A stretch of DNA of 64,000 bases from the NCBI GenBank assembly GCA_919901855.1, contig CAKKQC010000006.1:217896-281895 (forward strand), given 5' to 3'. Shown piece after piece: positions 61,344-64,000 of this stretch (position 1 is its first letter; every line of letters begins with the position of its first letter). The stretch is from a bacterium (lineage in GTDB: Bacteria > Oederibacteriota > CAKKQC01). A model generated the notes under the pieces. The model was given only the letters and a program-made list of their open reading frames with translations. It was not told the origin of the DNA and ran no database searches. Made by a program: the position numbers and the translations under genes.

Positions 61344-61988
61344 ATGGCATCACTCGTCCGATCCGGTCGCGGCCTGTTCATCACCCTCGAGGGCATCGAA
61401 GGGTGCGGGAAGAGCACGCAGGCGCGGCTTCTCGCGAACCGGCTTCGCGCCACGGGCCGCACGGTCACCCTCACGAGCGAGCCCGGCGGCACCCGCGTCG
61501 GCCGCGCGATCCGGTCCGCCCTGCTGACGCCCGGCCGCAAGGTCGGCCCGCTGGCCGAGTGGCTCCTCTTCGAGGCCGACCGCGCCCAGCACGTCGCCGA
61601 GGTCATCCGCCCCGCGCTCGAGAAGGGGAACGTCGTGATCTCGGACCGGTTCTCGGACTCCAGCCGCGCCTACCAGGGCTTCGGCCGCGGGATCGGGCTC
61701 GACGAGGTGGACCGCGTGGACGCGGTCGCGACCGGCGGCCTGAAGTCCGACCTCACGATCGTACTCGACCTGCCGGTGTCCGAAGGCCTCGCGCGGCGCC
61801 GCCGGGCCGGGGGCCTGAACCGGCTCGACCGGGAACGGGAGCGGTTCCACCAGAAGATCCGGGACGCCTTCCTCGTCCTCGCGACCCGGGAGCCGGACCG
61901 GATCCGGGTCGTGGACGGTCGGATCGGGCGGGGCGAAGTCTCGGAGGTCATCCTCCGGCACGTGACCGCGGCACTGGCGGGCCGGTGA
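61344..61988 (+). CDS. tmk: Thymidylate kinase
   Basis: 214 residues from the ATG at 61344. Walker A FITLEGIEGCGKST, TSEPGGT, the DR(F/Y) motif in VVISDRFSDSSRAYQGFGRG and a LID region RRRRAGGLNRLDRE. It phosphorylates dTMP to dTDP. It overlaps holB by 4 nt (GTGA), a common tmk-holB arrangement. Confidence 0.95.
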   Translation: MASLVRSGRGLFITLEGIEGCGKSTQARLLANRLRATGRTVTLTSEPGGTRVGRAIRSALLTPGRKVGPLAEWLLFEADRAQHVAEVIRPALEKGNVVISDRFSDSSRAYQGFGRGIGLDEVDRVDAVATGGLKSDLTIVLDLPVSEGLARRRRAGGLNRLDRERERFHQKIRDAFLVLATREPDRIRVVDGRIGRGEVSEVILRHVTAALAGR

Positions 61989-62932
61989 AGCTGCCGCGCG
62001 TCCTCGGCCAACCGCACGCGGTCCGGTGCCTGACGACGGCCTCCGCCCCGGGAGCCACGGGACACGCCTACCTGTTCTACGGACCCCCGGGCGTCGGCAA
62101 GCGGACGGCCGCGCTCGCGTTCGCGCGGGCGCTCAACTGCGAGAACCCCCCGGGGGTCGGCGACTGCTGCGAAAAATGTGGGCCGTGCGTCGAGATCGGG
62201 AAGGGCATCTTCGCCGAGGTCCGATTCGTGGCCCCGGAGGACGACAGCGGCAAGGCGCGGACGTTCCATACGGAACAGATTTCGGACGCGATCCACTGGG
62301 CGACGCGCACCGCGCACGTCAGGCGGACGAAGGTCGCGATCATGGAGGACGCCCACCTGATGTCGGCGGAGGCCGCCAATCATTTCCTCAAGATCCTGGA
62401 GGAGCCGCCCGACCGGACGGTCTGGATTCTGCTCGCGCCGGACCGGGACGCGGTCCTGCCGACCCTGCGGTCGCGCTGCCTGCCGGTGCGGTTCACGCTC
62501 CTGTCGCGCGAGGCGATCGAGGGGATCTTCCGGCTCCGCGAGAAGGGAGCGGCGGATACGGCGCCGATGGAGGAGGCCTCGGCTCTGTGCCTGGGCCGCC
62601 TCGACGTGCCGCCGGAGGAGATCCAGGCGTCGGTTCGCGAGGCGGAGGCGTTCCTCGGGCTCGCGGAGCGGTTCGACCTCCCCTCGCTCGAGGCGCTGGC
62701 GACGTCGTTCGCGCGCAAGGACGAGGCCGAGCGGCTGCCGGGGCTGCTCGACGGACTCGAGCGGGCGTGCGCGGCCCGGCTGCGCCTGCACGCGGCTGAC
62801 GCGGACCGGTGGGTGGAGGCGCTCGACGCCGTGGGCCGGGCCCGGTGGCGGTGGCGGAACGGGATGGGGAAGACGATGGTGGACGCGCTCGGCGCCGAGC
62901 TGTCGCTCGCGCTGAAGGCGGCGGGGACATGA
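61985..62932 (+). CDS. holB: DNA polymerase III subunit delta'
   Basis: 315 residues from a GTG start. AAA+ fold with Walker A YGPPGVGKR, a zinc knuckle (DCCEKCGPCVEIG), the KILEEPP sensor region (NHFLKILEEPPDRT) and RSRCLPVRF. The clamp-loader delta' subunit normally has a degenerate Walker A; here Lys is kept but the following Thr/Ser is Arg. It overlaps metG by 4 nt. Confidence 0.9.
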   Translation: MKLPRVLGQPHAVRCLTTASAPGATGHAYLFYGPPGVGKRTAALAFARALNCENPPGVGDCCEKCGPCVEIGKGIFAEVRFVAPEDDSGKARTFHTEQISDAIHWATRTAHVRRTKVAIMEDAHLMSAEAANHFLKILEEPPDRTVWILLAPDRDAVLPTLRSRCLPVRFTLLSREAIEGIFRLREKGAADTAPMEEASALCLGRLDVPPEEIQASVREAEAFLGLAERFDLPSLEALATSFARKDEAERLPGLLDGLERACAARLRLHAADADRWVEALDAVGRARWRWRNGMGKTMVDALGAELSLALKAAGT

Positions 62933-64000
62933 GCCGCTTCTACGTCACCACCCCGATCTACTACTCGAATGCGCCACTGCACCTGGGCCACGCGTACTGC
63001 ACGATCGCGTGCGACGTGCTCGCGCGGTGGCACCGTCTCCGGGGGGACGACACGTTCTTCCTGACCGGGCTCGACGAGCACGGGGGGAACATCGAGAAGA
63101 TCGCGAAGGAGAGTGGCATCACCCCGCAGGAGTGGTGCGACCGCATGGCCGTGCAGGACCTCGAGTTTTACCGCGAACTCAAGGTCTCGAACGACGACTT
63201 CATCAGGACGACCGAGGAGCGGCACCGGCGGTGCACGGATGCGTTCTGGCGCGCGGCGCGGGCTAACAAGACGCCCGAGGGCCGGGACAACATCTATCTC
63301 GGGGAGTACGAGGGCTGGTACTGCCCTAAGTGCGAGGCGTACTTCGTCGAGGAGGACCTCGTCGAGGGAAACTGCCCGGTCCACGAGGTGCCGGTCGAGA
63401 AGCTGAAGGAGGAGAGCTATTTCTTCCGGCTCTCGGACTACACGGGGTTCCTCAAGGATTACCTCGCGGCGAATCCGGACTTCGTGGTGCCCGAACAGCG
63501 GAAGGCGGAGATGCTCGGCCTCCTGCGCGAGGGCCTCCGCGACATCTCGATCTCGCGGACGAAGGTGCGGTGGGGTTTCCCGGTGCCCGACGATCCCGGG
63601 CACGTGATTTACGTCTGGTTCGACGCGGTCATCAACTACCTCACCGCGCTCGGGTACCCGGACATGACGGGGCCGCGGTGGAAGTACTGGGAGGTCGTGC
63701 ACCACGTCGTCGGCAAGGAGATCCTGCGGTTCCACGCCCTCCTGTGGCCCGCGATGCTGAAGGCGGCGGGGCTGCCCCTGCCGAAGAAGGTCGTCGCCCA
63801 CGGCTGGTGGACCGTGGACGGGAAAAAGATGGGGAAGTCGATGGGGAACCAGGTCGATCCCCGCGACTACGCGAGGAAGTACGGGCTGGACGCCGTGCGG
63901 CACTACCTGCTGGCGGAGGTCTCGTTCGGGTCCGACGGCGACTTCTCGGACAAGCGGTTCATCGAGCGGTACAACACCGACCTCGCGAACGTCCTCGGGA
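62929..64000 (+). CDS. metG: Methionyl-tRNA synthetase, 3' end outside window
   Basis: At least 357 residues, frame open to the last base. HIGH motif APLHLGHAYC, FLTGLDEHGGNIEK, one zinc knuckle (YCPKC...NCPVH) and WFDAVINYL. The KMSKS loop reads KMGKSMGN. The ATG overlaps the holB stop (ATGA). Charges initiator and elongator tRNA-Met. Confidence 0.94.
   Translation, partial: MSRFYVTTPIYYSNAPLHLGHAYCTIACDVLARWHRLRGDDTFFLTGLDEHGGNIEKIAKESGITPQEWCDRMAVQDLEFYRELKVSNDDFIRTTEERHRRCTDAFWRAARANKTPEGRDNIYLGEYEGWYCPKCEAYFVEEDLVEGNCPVHEVPVEKLKEESYFFRLSDYTGFLKDYLAANPDFVVPEQRKAEMLGLLREGLRDISISRTKVRWGFPVPDDPGHVIYVWFDAVINYLTALGYPDMTGPRWKYWEVVHHVVGKEILRFHALLWPAMLKAAGLPLPKKVVAHGWWTVDGKKMGKSMGNQVDPRDYARKYGLDAVRHYLLAEVSFGSDGDFSDKRFIERYNTDLANVLG

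Noticed and set aside
63827-63850. KMGKS in MetRS as a broken KMSKS motif
   Set aside because: A Gly for Ser change in this loop is tolerated in related enzymes, and all other motifs are intact; probably ordinary variation.

Overview
The window is high-GC (clearly above 60 % by eye), tightly packed bacterial chromosome with about 63 protein genes, one RNase P RNA gene and no tRNA, rRNA, prophage, insertion sequence or CRISPR array that I can see. Two LptF/LptG-family permeases, signal-peptide beta-barrel candidates and an O-antigen-ligase-like protein point to a Gram-negative with an outer membrane. FlgD-type Ig domains, DUF11 repeats, PorV-like barrels and scattered acid-sugar and oxidoreductase genes recall uncultured high-GC lineages of the FCB/PVC kind (for example Eisenbacteria- or Latescibacteria-like). 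The phylum is only an inference; marker genes in the window (argS, metG, atpA, rnpB) could settle it.

Layout. (1) 1-6463: two sensor histidine kinases, a tiny membrane protein and a REC/HD-GYP response regulator, all co-directional and mostly overlapping. (2) 6706-14862: a secreted/surface locus with a large IPT-like/DUF11 protein, two tandem 187-residue DUF11 paralogues, a FlgD-Ig protein and two paralogous barrel plus FlgD-Ig proteins. (3) 14864-19902: yqeK, an unknown gene, argS with an altered HIGH motif, trxA, then on the minus strand a small anchored protein, an enolase-superfamily dehydratase and dcd. (4) 20002-26889: a complete F-type ATP synthase operon in the order atpI, I-like, B, E, F, H, A, G, D, C, with a short epsilon subunit. 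(5) 27101-36874: Gfo/Idh/MocA oxidoreductase, MntA-HepT toxin-antitoxin pair coupled to acpS, two membrane proteins, nnr, an O-antigen ligase/TPR protein and two LptF/LptG permeases. (6) 36982-43808, minus strand: GyrI-like anchored protein, glycosidase-like protein, AEC permease, inactive/active M16 peptidase pair, class V aminotransferase. (7) 43867-56119: outer-membrane and TPR proteins, SMP-30/SDR/UroD-like group, TrpB2, oxidoreductase, nitrilase-family hydrolase, large membrane protein, DUF4832-like secreted protein. (8) 56120-60816, minus strand: enolase-superfamily protein, purQ, scpB, scpA, trpS. (9) rnpB (minus), then tmk, holB and metG (plus, metG cut by the window end).

The main recurrent signals are: overlapping stop/start junctions nearly everywhere; a TANNNT -10-like hexamer 6-8 nt before several first genes, suggesting leaderless mRNAs; apparent CTG start codons at three junctions; and structured intergenic repeats (two related 28-29-bp-stem palindromes, a covarying double two-hairpin unit, and a GC-palindrome leader shared by the DUF11 paralogues). 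The best candidate for an undescribed system is the DUF11/FlgD-Ig/PorV-like locus at 6706-14862.
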